A stretch of 64,000 bases of DNA from an uncultured Lachnospiraceae bacterium (GTDB lineage: Bacteria > Bacillota > Clostridia > Lachnospirales > Lachnospiraceae): contig CAKXYI010000001.1 of the NCBI GenBank assembly GCA_934899185.1, positions 186,001 through 250,000 on the forward strand, written 5' to 3'. The notes beneath the pieces are model-generated. The model was not told where the DNA came from, did not search any database, and saw nothing but the letters and a program-made list of their open reading frames with translations. Below, in pieces: positions 44,701 to 53,071 of the stretch (position 1 is the first letter of the stretch; each line of letters opens with the position of its first letter). The translations under genes were made by a program, and so were the position numbers.

Positions 44701-45297
44701 TTACAGCGTATCGTCTTCTCCGTTCATATCAATGCCATACTGCTCAAAGAACTGCTGCATATCCTCATCATCTTCAAAATTATTCTGCATTTCTTCCTGC
44801 ATCATATCCATAAAGGCTGCATTACTGAACAAAAGCCCCCATGTGATAACCAGAAGTACCACAGATATGGCTGCCGTCACAATACCGCCGATCGCCATGC
44901 CCTTTTTCTCACAGGTAACGATCTGGATCACACCAAAAACGATCGCCAAGATGGCTAAGATCACATTGACGCCACTGCAAAAACAAAGCAGGGATATGAT
45001 ACCAAGGACCAAGGATGCCACACCAAAGCCTACACTCAGTTTCTTGCCATTCGGTCCCACCTGCGGTCCTGACTGTCCGTTGGTATAAGGATTGCTATTG
45101 TAAGAATACTGATTATTCTGATTGCTGCCTCCATAAGGGTTTCCGTTATTCTGACCGGCGTTCCCATAAGGATTTCCATATGGATTGCCATACGGATTTT
45201 CATTTGCATTTTCTTGATTGCTTCCGTAAGGGTTGCCGCTGTTTCCTGCTGTATTCTGCTCTGTCTCGTCTTCAAACATATGCTCGTTATTATCCAT
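44701..45297 (-). CDS. Membrane protein with NPYG-repeat N-terminus and DUF4190-like TM region
   Basis: 198 residues. Residues ~15-80 are a low-complexity region built of repeated (G)NPYG units with Asn, Gln, Tyr and Ser, predicted disordered and cytoplasmic. Two TM helices follow (about 90-115 and 120-150, GVASLVLGIISLLCFCSGVN and ILAIVFGVIQIVTC), the DUF4190-type hairpin, then an acidic tail with DDEDMQQFFEQYG. Start at 45297 follows GGAGGAGC. Function unknown; proximity to sortase and LCP suggests envelope work. Confidence 0.82.
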   Translation of the reverse strand: MDNNEHMFEDETEQNTAGNSGNPYGSNQENANENPYGNPYGNPYGNAGQNNGNPYGGSNQNNQYSYNSNPYTNGQSGPQVGPNGKKLSVGFGVASLVLGIISLLCFCSGVNVILAILAIVFGVIQIVTCEKKGMAIGGIVTAAISVVLLVITWGLLFSNAAFMDMMQEEMQNNFEDDEDMQQFFEQYGIDMNGEDDTL

Positions 45298-45312
45298 GAT
45301 GCTCCTCCAAAT

Positions 45313-45576
45313 CTATTTGTGTAAGTCGATGATGTTATAATATATGCCCATGGTCCCGACAAGTAAAATAAAAAATGCCAGATACACACCTGCACATATA
45401 TAAGCCGTCACCACCATACGATTTTTACCAAAACGTTTTTGTACATAAATTCCAAGAGCGATCGCAGCCACTGCAAAGACCATCCCTACATACCAATAGC
45501 AGACCAGACATGGTGCTAATAAACCACATATCATGCTGCTGACCGATAAAATTGTAGATAATTTCTGATCTTTCAT
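45313..45576 (-). CDS. Small three-TM membrane protein, function unknown
   Basis: 87 residues with three hydrophobic helices (about 8-25, 28-48 and 58-80) and a short tail. The start at 45576 (MKDQKLSTILSVSSMI) gives a natural membrane protein; in-frame codons up to 45618 are possible but add a charged extension. Only a weak ribosome site is visible. It is first in the minus-strand group that continues with the NPYG protein (15 bases), sortase and LCP gene. Confidence 0.7.
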   Translation of the reverse strand: MKDQKLSTILSVSSMICGLLAPCLVCYWYVGMVFAVAAIALGIYVQKRFGKNRMVVTAYICAGVYLAFFILLVGTMGIYYNIIDLHK

Positions 45577-45725
45577 TTGCTTCTCATGCCCTCTGGAATT
45601 TGCTTTTAATCTTACCACTTAATCTTTCAAAATGCCATCCCTCATTTTTTCTTCCTTATTTTTATAAATTGGATTATAATGTAAGTCAATTATACCATTT
45701 GTAAAAGAAGAAAAGGGGATATTTC

Positions 45726-47174
45726 ATGAGCACATTGAATTTGACCCTGCTAACAGATCTGTATGAAATGACCATGATGCAGGGATATTTCAAAAACAAC
45801 AACAATCACACCGTCGTATTTGACGCTTTCTACCGCACCAATCCTTCAGGTGGTGGCTATGCCATCTGCGCCGGCGTAGAACAGGTCATTGAATACATTG
45901 AGAACCTGCATTTTGATGCGGATGACATCAACTATCTGCGCGGACTGCACATCTTTGACGAGGACTTTCTCGCCTATCTGGCAGACTTTCATTTTTCCGG
46001 TAACATCTATGCCGTACCGGAAGGTTCTGTCATTTTCCCGCGCGAGCCTCTAATTAAAGTCATCGCGCCGATCATGGAAGCGCAATTAGTTGAGACCGCT
46101 ATTTTAAATATCATGAACCACCAATGCCTGATCGCGACCAAGGCCGCCCGCGTCTGCTATGCGGCTGAAGGCGACGGCGTCATGGAGTTTGGTCTGCGAC
46201 GTGCACAGGGGCCGGACAGCGGTACTTATGGTGCCAGAGCAGCCATCATCGGCGGTTGCAAGGGAACTTCCAACGTACTTGCCGGACAGATGTTTGACGT
46301 GCCGGTGCTTGGCACCCATGCCCATTCCTGGATCATGAGTTTTCCGGATGAATATACGGCATTCAAGGAATACGCCAGACTATATCCAAATGCCTGCACA
46401 CTTTTGGTAGATACCTACGACACCCTTGGTTCCGGTATACCAAATGCCATCCGCGTTTTCACGGAAATGCGCGAGGCAGGCATCAACCTGACCAATTACG
46501 GCATCCGTATGGATAGCGGCGATCTTGCCTATCTTTCCAAAAAAGTACGCAAGATGCTGGATGATGCCGGATTTACCGATGCCATCATTTCCGCTTCCAA
46601 TGATCTGGATGAGTATCTGATCCAGAGTTTGAAAAGCCAGGGGGCTACCATTACTTCCTGGGGTGTTGGAACAAACCTCATCACATCCAAGGATTGCCCG
46701 GCTTTCGGTGGGGTCTACAAGTTAGCCGCCATTGCTGACGATCAGGGGGGCTTTATTCCTAAGATCAAATTGTCCGAGAACACTGAAAAAGTGACAAATC
46801 CGGGAAATAAGACCTTCTTCCGTATCTATGATAAGGAAAGCGGCAAGATCAAAGCCGATCTGATCTGTCTGGAAGATGAATCCTTTGACACCGATCAGGA
46901 TATGAAACTCTTTGATCCAAACGAGCCTTGGAAAAAGACGACCCTGCCCGGTGGTTCTTATACCATGAAAGAAATGCTTGTCCCTGTGATCCACGAGGGC
47001 AAACGCGTCTATGATACTCCGCCTGTCATGGAGATCCAGAAGATCTGCAACCAGGAAAAAGCGACCCTGTGGGAAGAAAACAAGCGTTTTACCAATCCTT
47101 CCAAAATCCATGTCGATCTGTCGCAGAAATTATATGATATGAAGCAGTCCCTTCTCTCTGAGATGAGCCGCTAA
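45726..47174 (+). CDS. pncB: Nicotinate phosphoribosyltransferase
   Basis: 482 residues. LTLLTDLYEMTMMQGYFKNN at the N-terminus, FDAFYRTNPSGGGYAICAG, FGLRRAQGPDSGTYGARAA and IRMDSGDLAYLSKKVRKML are the standard motifs. It makes nicotinate mononucleotide from nicotinate and PRPP, the salvage route to NAD. Start at 45726 has AAAGGGG upstream. It is a stand-alone plus-strand gene with a strong terminator. Confidence 0.97.
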   Translation: MSTLNLTLLTDLYEMTMMQGYFKNNNNHTVVFDAFYRTNPSGGGYAICAGVEQVIEYIENLHFDADDINYLRGLHIFDEDFLAYLADFHFSGNIYAVPEGSVIFPREPLIKVIAPIMEAQLVETAILNIMNHQCLIATKAARVCYAAEGDGVMEFGLRRAQGPDSGTYGARAAIIGGCKGTSNVLAGQMFDVPVLGTHAHSWIMSFPDEYTAFKEYARLYPNACTLLVDTYDTLGSGIPNAIRVFTEMREAGINLTNYGIRMDSGDLAYLSKKVRKMLDDAGFTDAIISASNDLDEYLIQSLKSQGATITSWGVGTNLITSKDCPAFGGVYKLAAIADDQGGFIPKIKLSENTEKVTNPGNKTFFRIYDKESGKIKADLICLEDESFDTDQDMKLFDPNEPWKKTTLPGGSYTMKEMLVPVIHEGKRVYDTPPVMEIQKICNQEKATLWEENKRFTNPSKIHVDLSQKLYDMKQSLLSEMSR

Positions 47175-47182
47175 AAGAAGTC

Positions 47183-47219
47183 AAAAAGCAGTAGTGAGAG
47201 GCCCTCACTACTGCTTTTT
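47183..47219. terminator. Bidirectional terminator between pncB and glycosyltransferase
   Basis: Perfect 16-bp stem AAAAAGCAGTAGTGAG-AGGCC-CTCACTACTGCTTTTT, with T runs in both directions, between two convergent genes. Confidence 0.96.
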
Positions 47220-47220
47220 C

Positions 47221-48243
47221 TTAATTAAATCCCATAAAACGCTGTGAGATCTTGTATGCTTTTACGGATAAATAACGTCCAAATCTGCCCGGCAGGTTCA
47301 TGGCATGCCCCAGTGCACCCCAGCGCAGATGATGATAAGTGCGTGGATCCTTATCCTTGATGTATTTCCAGAGATCTTTGACCTTTTTCAAATTGACCGG
47401 ATCATTGGATACATAGGCGATACAGGTAGAAACGACCGTGATCGTCTCCAGATAGGAAAGCATATACTCACGCAGATGTTCTTCCTCGATCTGCCACAGG
47501 TCATAAGCATCTACCATACGCTTGTTGACATACAACTGCTGGTCGATACGTTTGATCATGTTCTTCTCGTTGACTGACTGTCCGTCACGCCCTATGTAAT
47601 AACGATAAAAATCTACATTCAGATAATACAGTGTCTTTACAAACGGCAATGGCTCATACACAAAGAGATTATCCACATAAAAGGTATGCTTTGGCAACTC
47701 CAAGTGACAATCGCGGAGCAACTGCGTGCGATAAGTCACGGAATGCATCAATATAGAAAAGCCCTTGATATTATGCTTCATATCATGCCAGCCCATGATC
47801 CTCTCCTGTGGGAAAAGCAGGGTGTAAAACATGGTACGCTGATGATGATAATCGCCCTCGATCTTTTCATAGACATAATTAGTCAAGAGCATATCCACAA
47901 GCGTATCATCTGCAACAAACTTCTTCAAAGTCTCCAAGACTCTTGCATAGGCATCCGCATCCACCCAGTCATCACTGTCAACAACCTTAAAATAAATACC
48001 GCTGGCATTGGCAAGTCCGGTGTTGACTGCACAGCCATGTCCGCCATTTTCCTGATGGATTGCCTTGATAATGGTCGGATATTTCTCAGCATAAGCATCC
48101 GCGATCTCCGCCGTGCGATCGCTGGATCCGTCATCTACAATAATAATCTCAACATCTTCTCCACCCGGGAGCAATGATTCTATACATTTTGACATATAGC
48201 CTTCCGAATTGTAACACGGAATAGCAAAGGAAACTATCTTCAT
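47221..48243 (-). CDS. Family 2 glycosyltransferase
   Basis: 340 residues. GT-A fold: FAIPCYNSEGYMSKCIESLL, IIIVDDGSSDRTAEIADAYA and the metal-binding VVDSDDWVD motif; the acceptor-side half ends in a basic tail. No TM helix, so it is cytoplasmic or peripheral, transferring a sugar to a lipid carrier or surface glycan. Start at 48243 follows AGGAGGAG. It stands alone between pncB and mutY. Confidence 0.92.
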   Translation of the reverse strand: MKIVSFAIPCYNSEGYMSKCIESLLPGGEDVEIIIVDDGSSDRTAEIADAYAEKYPTIIKAIHQENGGHGCAVNTGLANASGIYFKVVDSDDWVDADAYARVLETLKKFVADDTLVDMLLTNYVYEKIEGDYHHQRTMFYTLLFPQERIMGWHDMKHNIKGFSILMHSVTYRTQLLRDCHLELPKHTFYVDNLFVYEPLPFVKTLYYLNVDFYRYYIGRDGQSVNEKNMIKRIDQQLYVNKRMVDAYDLWQIEEEHLREYMLSYLETITVVSTCIAYVSNDPVNLKKVKDLWKYIKDKDPRTYHHLRWGALGHAMNLPGRFGRYLSVKAYKISQRFMGFN

Positions 48244-48308
48244 ATTTCTCCTCCTAACAACCGTCTCTTATTATATACACAAAACTTTTGTAAAATAAAG
48301 TATTTCTT

Positions 48309-49403
48309 TTAGTCCATCCGATGCAAAGCAATATAAGCCGCATATTTATCAAAGGCTGACGGGATCGCATATTCCTTTCGGGTCTTGTCTATATCAACCA
48401 GCAGATAGTCCTGTGGTCCCTTGGAAAGGTCCTCATCCTGATGGAAACTGTCGACATCTGCCACCTGTATCAAAAAGCCCTGCATGAGCCATTCAATATG
48501 AGAAAAAATATGTTTTGCCTCCGGCAGTTTCTTGATCTGCAAGGGAGCCAGATTTTGTCCGCGCACAAAGGCAAGCGCTTCTTCCTCCGTCAAATATTCA
48601 TCGATATTAGGCAGTTCGTATAATCCTGCCAAAAGTCCCTTGGAAGGGCGTTTCCGCAGAACGATCTTTTGTCCATCCTGTATCAGAAGGACGGTTTTCT
48701 CCTCGATCCGTCTAGGTTTTGCCTTGGTCTTGACCGGCAGACGGTCGTAAGTATCGTTCTGATATGCCAGACAAAAAGACTGCCAGGGACAAAGATCACA
48801 TTTTGGCTGTCCATTGGGAATGCAGACCAAGGCACCGATCTCCATCAATGCCTGATTAAAGGCTCCTGCCTCCTTTGGCATGACCTTGGAAAGTTGCGCC
48901 GTCATGCGCTTTTTTGTGGCATCTTTTAAGATGTCGCTGTCATCCTGACTGACGCGTGATAAGATACGAAGCACGTTGCCATCCACCGCCGGCACCCGCT
49001 CACCAAAGGCGATGGACGCGATCGCCCCCGCTGTATAAGGTCCGATGCCGGAAAGCGACACAATCTCCTCATAGGTCTGCGGCATCTGACCGCCATAGTC
49101 TGCACAAATGGTCTGCGCCGCCTTTTGCATATTTCGAACACGATTGTAATAGCCCAAGCCTTCCCAAAGTTTCAAAAGTGGGTCTTCCTGGCACTTTGCC
49201 AGCGCCTCGATGGTCGGCAAGGCCGCCATAAAGCGCTCATAATAGGGGATCACGGCTTCCACACGGGTCTGCTGTAACATGATCTCTGAAACCCAGATAT
49301 GGTAGGGATCTTTATCTTTTCGCCACGGAAGGTCGCGCTTATTTGCCCCATACCAGGTCAGGGTCGGCTCTACCAGAACCGACAAATCTGTATTTTCTAT
49401 CAT
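48309..49403 (-). CDS. mutY: A/G-specific adenine DNA glycosylase
   Basis: 364 residues. HhH-GPD domain with the MutY signature LQQTRVEAVIPYYERF, the HhH LSGIGPYTAGAIAS (Lys of other glycosylases absent, Asp retained at AVDGNVLRILSR), the 4Fe-4S motif C-x6-C-x2-C-x5-C (CIPNGQPKCDLCPWQSFC) and a C-terminal NUDIX-like domain that reads 8-oxoG. It removes adenine opposite 8-oxoguanine. Start at 49403 follows AGGAT. Confidence 0.96.
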   Translation of the reverse strand: MIENTDLSVLVEPTLTWYGANKRDLPWRKDKDPYHIWVSEIMLQQTRVEAVIPYYERFMAALPTIEALAKCQEDPLLKLWEGLGYYNRVRNMQKAAQTICADYGGQMPQTYEEIVSLSGIGPYTAGAIASIAFGERVPAVDGNVLRILSRVSQDDSDILKDATKKRMTAQLSKVMPKEAGAFNQALMEIGALVCIPNGQPKCDLCPWQSFCLAYQNDTYDRLPVKTKAKPRRIEEKTVLLIQDGQKIVLRKRPSKGLLAGLYELPNIDEYLTEEEALAFVRGQNLAPLQIKKLPEAKHIFSHIEWLMQGFLIQVADVDSFHQDEDLSKGPQDYLLVDIDKTRKEYAIPSAFDKYAAYIALHRMD

Positions 49404-49645
49404 CTTCTATCCTATTATAACAGGATTGGACTGCCTGTTATACTTTCTGTCATAAATTGCACATTCTGCGTCCTGATCTGCTTTCATGTACTTAGTATAG
49501 CATATCCCTGCCTGCCTTGGTCAGACTTCCATAATTTTTCAAACAATCTTAAGAATTTTTAAGAGTTGGCGGAATAATAGACACATCAAACAAAATGTGT
49601 AATACTATACTTATAGTTTATAGATAGCATACGGAGGATAGACCT

Positions 49646-50644
49646 ATGAATACAGAGATCCGCAGACATTTTTCTCACATCGGCACCGCCTATTTTATCG
49701 GCGCACTTCTTTTTGCCGGTGTTCGCACCTTGATACCTCTCGCCCTTACACACCTGACGCCCACAATCGCAGCAGACCAGACCCTGAACTTTTTGATCTC
49801 CATGCTGGCAACCTATATCATCGCTGTGCCGCTCATGATGCTTGTCATCAAGCGCGTTCCAAAAGAAGGCAGCATCCAGCCCTGTACCATGACCGGCAAA
49901 CAGTGGATCGTCACCTTTCTCATCTGCTATGCCGGCATGTATCTGGCAAACATAGCCGGCAATATCATCACCAATATGGTCGGCAATCTCAAGGGGTCTA
50001 CCGTCACGAATGAGATTGTGGAAACAGCCCTTGCAAATGCAGCCTGGGTCAATATCCTTGTTATGGTGCTGCTTGCACCGGTTCTGGAGGAGTTACTTTT
50101 CCGCAAGATGCTCATTGACCGCACCATCAAGTACGGCGAGGGTATTTCCGTTTTGATCTCCGCCCTCTTCTTCGGACTTTTTCACGGCAATCTCAATCAG
50201 TTTGCCTATGCTTTTGTGATCGGCGGTGTTTTTGCCTTTGTCTATGTCAAGACCGGCAATGTCAAATACACTATCTATATGCATATGTTAGTCAATTTCC
50301 TTGGTTCTGCCGTCAGCATGGGACTCTTAAAACTATCCGGTATGGATCAGTTGGCGCTTGCCGCTACGGATCCTGAAAAGATGGCGGATATCTCTTATTT
50401 GACCGATATCTTTATGTCGCATCTGGGCGGAATGTTACTGCTCTGCCTCTATGCCTTGGTGCTGATCATTCTGGTGATCGTAGGCATCGTCTTGTTCTTT
50501 AAAAATATAAAAAAGATCCATCTGCTGACCTCGCCGGACAGTGTTGCTCCCGGCGCACGCTTCCGGACGTATTTTCTAAATGTCGGCATGATCCTTTTCA
50601 TCGTATGGTGGGTAGTCCAGATCGTACTACAGTTACTGATGTAA
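49646..50644 (+). CDS. CPBP-family intramembrane metalloprotease
   Basis: 332 residues with about eight TM helices. Motifs: EELLFRKMLIDR (Glu-Glu, Arg), LFHGNLNQF (His) and HMLVNFLG (His...Asn). A second, unlinked member of the same family as the gene at 31489, but with a longer C-terminal tail. Start at 49646 follows GGAGG. It is a single gene, plus strand, with terminator at 50690. Immunity or peptide processing are possible roles; nothing nearby decides. Confidence 0.9.
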   Translation: MNTEIRRHFSHIGTAYFIGALLFAGVRTLIPLALTHLTPTIAADQTLNFLISMLATYIIAVPLMMLVIKRVPKEGSIQPCTMTGKQWIVTFLICYAGMYLANIAGNIITNMVGNLKGSTVTNEIVETALANAAWVNILVMVLLAPVLEELLFRKMLIDRTIKYGEGISVLISALFFGLFHGNLNQFAYAFVIGGVFAFVYVKTGNVKYTIYMHMLVNFLGSAVSMGLLKLSGMDQLALAATDPEKMADISYLTDIFMSHLGGMLLLCLYALVLIILVIVGIVLFFKNIKKIHLLTSPDSVAPGARFRTYFLNVGMILFIVWWVVQIVLQLLM

Positions 50645-50689
50645 GATCGATCCGCAAACCGGATACCTCCATAGAAAGGCACAAAAAGG

Positions 50690-50715
50690 CCATGGTACCT
50701 ATCACTGTACCATGG
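50690..50715. terminator. Bidirectional terminator between CPBP and crotonase genes
   Basis: 9-bp stem CCATGGTAC-CTATCACT-GTACCATGG with TCTTTGTTTG downstream on the plus strand and TTTTTG downstream on the minus strand. Confidence 0.85.
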
Positions 50716-50759
50716 TCTTTGTTTGTGTCTCTTTATGTATCGTTTCGCGATATTTTGTT

Positions 50760-51563
50760 TTAGAAATCTGTCAGATCTGCTGCGCGTCTTTCCAAAAATG
50801 CAGTCATACCTTCTGTCTTATCATGTGTAGAACATGTCACACCAAAGAGGTTTGCCTCCATCTCTACAGCATTTTTGATGTCCATGTCATAGCCGTTGTT
50901 GATTGCAGCCTTGGCAACAGATACAGCATAACTTCCCTTGCTACAGATCTTCTTAGCCATTGCCTTTGCGGTATCCATAAGTTCTTCCTTGGCAACCACC
51001 TTATTTACAAGACCGATACGATATGCTTCCTGTGCATCAATAGCGTCACAGGTAAAGATCATTTCCTTTGCACGTCCCATACCAACAAGTCTTGCCAGAC
51101 GCTGGGTTCCACCAAATCCAGGAATGATACCAAGACCTGTCTCCGGCTGACCGAAACTAGCATTTTCAGATGCGATACGGATATCACATGCCATAGAAAT
51201 CTCACATCCACCACCAAGTGCAAAACCATTGACAGCTGCGATCGTAACCTGGCGCATATTCATCAACTTGAAGAATGGAACAGATGCTCTCATCCCAAAT
51301 GCTCTTGCTTCTGCTGCACTAAAGTTGACCATCTCTGCGATGTCAGCTCCAGCAACAAATGACTTAAATGCATTGTCTTTCTTATCCGGACCACCTGTTA
51401 AAATTACAACCTTGATGTCATCTCTCTCTTCAATCTCTGTGAGAGCAACATTTAACTCATCCAAAGTCTCACTGTTTAATGCGTTCAGTGCTGCCGGACG
51501 GCTAATTGTAAGGACTGCAACCTCATCTTCAACTTCTAATTTCAAATTTTTGAATTCTCCCAT
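50760..51563 (-). CDS. crt: Enoyl-CoA hydratase/crotonase (short-chain)
   Basis: 267 residues. Crotonase fold: FKSFVAGADIAEMVNFSAAE (oxyanion loop), AVNGFALGGGCEISMACDIR and the two catalytic glutamates in SFGQPETGLGIIPGFGG. It matches clostridial Crt, which converts 3-hydroxybutyryl-CoA to crotonyl-CoA in butyrate synthesis. Unlike the usual cluster (thl-crt-hbd-bcd-etf), no other butyrate genes lie nearby. Start at 51563 follows AGGAGG. It has its own consensus promoter plus an upstream promoter and an inverted repeat in the leader. Confidence 0.93.
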   Translation of the reverse strand: MGEFKNLKLEVEDEVAVLTISRPAALNALNSETLDELNVALTEIEERDDIKVVILTGGPDKKDNAFKSFVAGADIAEMVNFSAAEARAFGMRASVPFFKLMNMRQVTIAAVNGFALGGGCEISMACDIRIASENASFGQPETGLGIIPGFGGTQRLARLVGMGRAKEMIFTCDAIDAQEAYRIGLVNKVVAKEELMDTAKAMAKKICSKGSYAVSVAKAAINNGYDMDIKNAVEMEANLFGVTCSTHDKTEGMTAFLERRAADLTDF

Positions 51564-51585
51564 GTTTCTTTCCTCCTCGATTGAC

Positions 51586-51605
51586 GACAGATCAAATTAT
51601 CTGTC
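51586..51605 (-). promoter_or_regulatory. Inverted repeat in the crt leader
   Basis: GACAGAT-CAAATT-ATCTGTC, a perfect 7-bp repeat with a 6-base centre, between the predicted transcript start and the ribosome site of crt. It has the form of a repressor operator; the regulator is unknown. Confidence 0.6.
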
Positions 51606-51622
51606 AATTATCACTTTTCTTC

Positions 51623-51651
51623 ACTATACTACTTTGATAATTTTTTGTCAA
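51623..51651 (-). promoter_or_regulatory. Proximal sigma-A promoter of crt
   Basis: Minus strand TTGACA (51651-51646), 17-base spacer, TATAGT (51628-51623). It overlaps the end of the small ORF 51629-51697. Confidence 0.85.
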
Positions 51652-51697
51652 TCTTATTTAGAGGCAATTTGGAATATTTCGGATCTGCGTATGACAT
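51629..51697 (-). CDS. Candidate 22-residue small protein or leader peptide
   Basis: 22 codons from ATG 51697 to TAG. The ribosome site TTAGGAGGTC is as strong as any in the window and sits 9 bases before the ATG. The peptide (MSYADPKYSKLPLNKIDKKL then SK) is basic, with seven lysines and no TM helix. An upstream promoter (51755-51782) would transcribe it. No homologue is recognised. It may be a real small protein, a leader peptide for crt or a chance ORF; the quality of the ribosome site argues against chance. Confidence 0.5.
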   Translation of the reverse strand: MSYADPKYSKLPLNKIDKKLSK

Positions 51698-51730
51698 AAT
51701 ATCTGACCTCCTAACTTCTTATCTAGCAGT

Positions 51731-51746
51731 GTTAGGTATGGCTAAC
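51731..51746 (-). promoter_or_regulatory. Inverted repeat just downstream of the distal crt promoter
   Basis: GTTAG-GTATGG-CTAAC lies at about +2 to +18 of the predicted transcript, an operator position. The adjacent XRE regulator gene is divergent and could bind here; that link is inferred. Confidence 0.45.
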
Positions 51747-51754
51747 TATTATTT

Positions 51755-51782
51755 ATTATACGCAGTTTTGGGGAATTGGCAA
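51755..51782 (-). promoter_or_regulatory. Distal sigma-A promoter (small ORF and crt)
   Basis: Minus strand TTGCCA (51782-51777), 16-base spacer, TATAAT (51760-51755). Confidence 0.75.
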
Positions 51783-51883
51783 GAGTATGCTATGAATTTT
51801 GCCGCTGATACTCCATAACAAGTTCATCTGCCAAATACGCATCACTCATACAATGCATATCCGAAAGGGTTGGAGGTATGTCT

Positions 51884-52183
51884 ATGAACTTAAAAGAAAT
51901 CCGAAAAGCAAGAGGTTTATCCCAGCGTGATGTCGCGGATAAACTGGGCTGTTCTCCCAATGTCTACTCCCGTTATGAGCGTGGGGAACGTCAGCCTTCC
52001 ATAGATATATTGATCGATCTTTCCCGTATATTTGAAGTGACCGTAGATTATCTGGTCGGCAATCGTGAGATCGAATCTGCCAGCCTTTCCAAATATGAAT
52101 TAGAACTTATAAAAGAAGCGCGTTCGGCTGACGAACGCGCTCGTTTTGATGCTCTTTTACTCTTACAAAGTCACAAAGATTGA
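51884..52183 (+). CDS. XRE-family helix-turn-helix regulator
   Basis: 99 residues. The Cro/CI-type HTH is clear: LKEIRKARGLSQRDVADKLG and SPNVYSRYERGERQPSIDIL, followed by VDYLVGN, the usual end of the domain, and a short helical tail. The start at 51884 is preferred over 51878 because GGAGG is 7 bases upstream of it and only 1 base from the earlier ATG. It is divergent from the crt leader and ends 3 bases from the end of proC. Possible regulator of crt or of itself. Confidence 0.9.
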   Translation: MNLKEIRKARGLSQRDVADKLGCSPNVYSRYERGERQPSIDILIDLSRIFEVTVDYLVGNREIESASLSKYELELIKEARSADERARFDALLLLQSHKD

Positions 52184-52186
52184 CTC

Positions 52187-52996
52187 TTAATCCTTACTCA
52201 TATCCCTTGACTTCTGCACGCATGCCCGCTGTGCCTCGATCACAGAGGAACGCAGTCCCGATTTTTCCAACTCAGCTACCGCTGCAATCGTCGTGCCACC
52301 CGGTGAGCAGACAGCATCCTTCAGAAGTCCCGGATGTTCTCCTGTCTCCAAGACCATCTTGGCTGCCCCAAGGACAGACTGGGCTGCAAATTTATAAGCC
52401 TGCTTTCTTGGCATACCATCGGCCACTGCTGCATCCGCCATTGCCTCAATAAACATATACACGTAAGCAGGCGAAGAACCGCTCACACCAACGACTGCAT
52501 CCATCATAGTCTCCGGCACGATCTCTGCCTTTCCGAAACTTTCAAAGATTGCCATGACTTCCTGCAATTCTTCCTTGCTCACATTTTCATTTGGTGTCAC
52601 TGCACTCATTGCTTCTCCAACAAGTGCCGGTGTGTTCGGCATAGAACGCACCAGTTTGATCTGTCGTCCAAACAGGTCTGTAATGGACGCCAGCGTCTGT
52701 CCGGCTGCGATCGATACGACCACCTGACCTTCTTTGCAGACATCCCGGATCTGCGGTATAACCGTGGCAAACACCCCCGGCTTTACGGCAAGAAATAAAA
52801 TATCTGCCTTTTTTGCCACCTCAGCATTGTCCGTCGTTGCAACAATGCCTAGTTCCTTTTCTATCTTTTCAACCGTTTCCTTGGTCTTTGCAGATGCCAG
52901 GATCTGCGATGGTGCATAAAGCCCTGCGGCAATCATACCGCCCATGATGGCTCTGCCCATATTCCCACTACCGATAAATCCAACTGTCTTTGCCAT
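52187..52996 (-). CDS. proC: Pyrroline-5-carboxylate reductase
   Basis: 269 residues. N-terminal Rossmann motif VGFIGSGNMGRAIMGGMI, LFLAVKPGVFATVI, VRSMPNTPALVGEAMSAV and the C-terminal signature VLETGEHPGLLKDAVCSPGGTT region are all present. Last step of proline synthesis. Start at 52996 has GGAGG upstream. Single gene, convergent with the XRE regulator. Confidence 0.97.
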   Translation of the reverse strand: MAKTVGFIGSGNMGRAIMGGMIAAGLYAPSQILASAKTKETVEKIEKELGIVATTDNAEVAKKADILFLAVKPGVFATVIPQIRDVCKEGQVVVSIAAGQTLASITDLFGRQIKLVRSMPNTPALVGEAMSAVTPNENVSKEELQEVMAIFESFGKAEIVPETMMDAVVGVSGSSPAYVYMFIEAMADAAVADGMPRKQAYKFAAQSVLGAAKMVLETGEHPGLLKDAVCSPGGTTIAAVAELEKSGLRSSVIEAQRACVQKSRDMSKD

Positions 52997-53071
52997 ATTG
53001 TCCTCCTGCTTTTTATCATTTGCTCTATTTTACCACATTCGGCGCGCAATTTGAATGGCATGGAGCAGAGT

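Noticed and set aside
45100..45240. Tandem repeat as a CRISPR array
   Set aside because: The repeat unit is about 12 bases, in frame, encodes NPYG and has no unique spacers.
51697..51720. Small ORF as a misplaced start of crt
   Set aside because: It ends with a stop codon 66 bases before crt, and crt has its own ribosome site and normal N-terminus.
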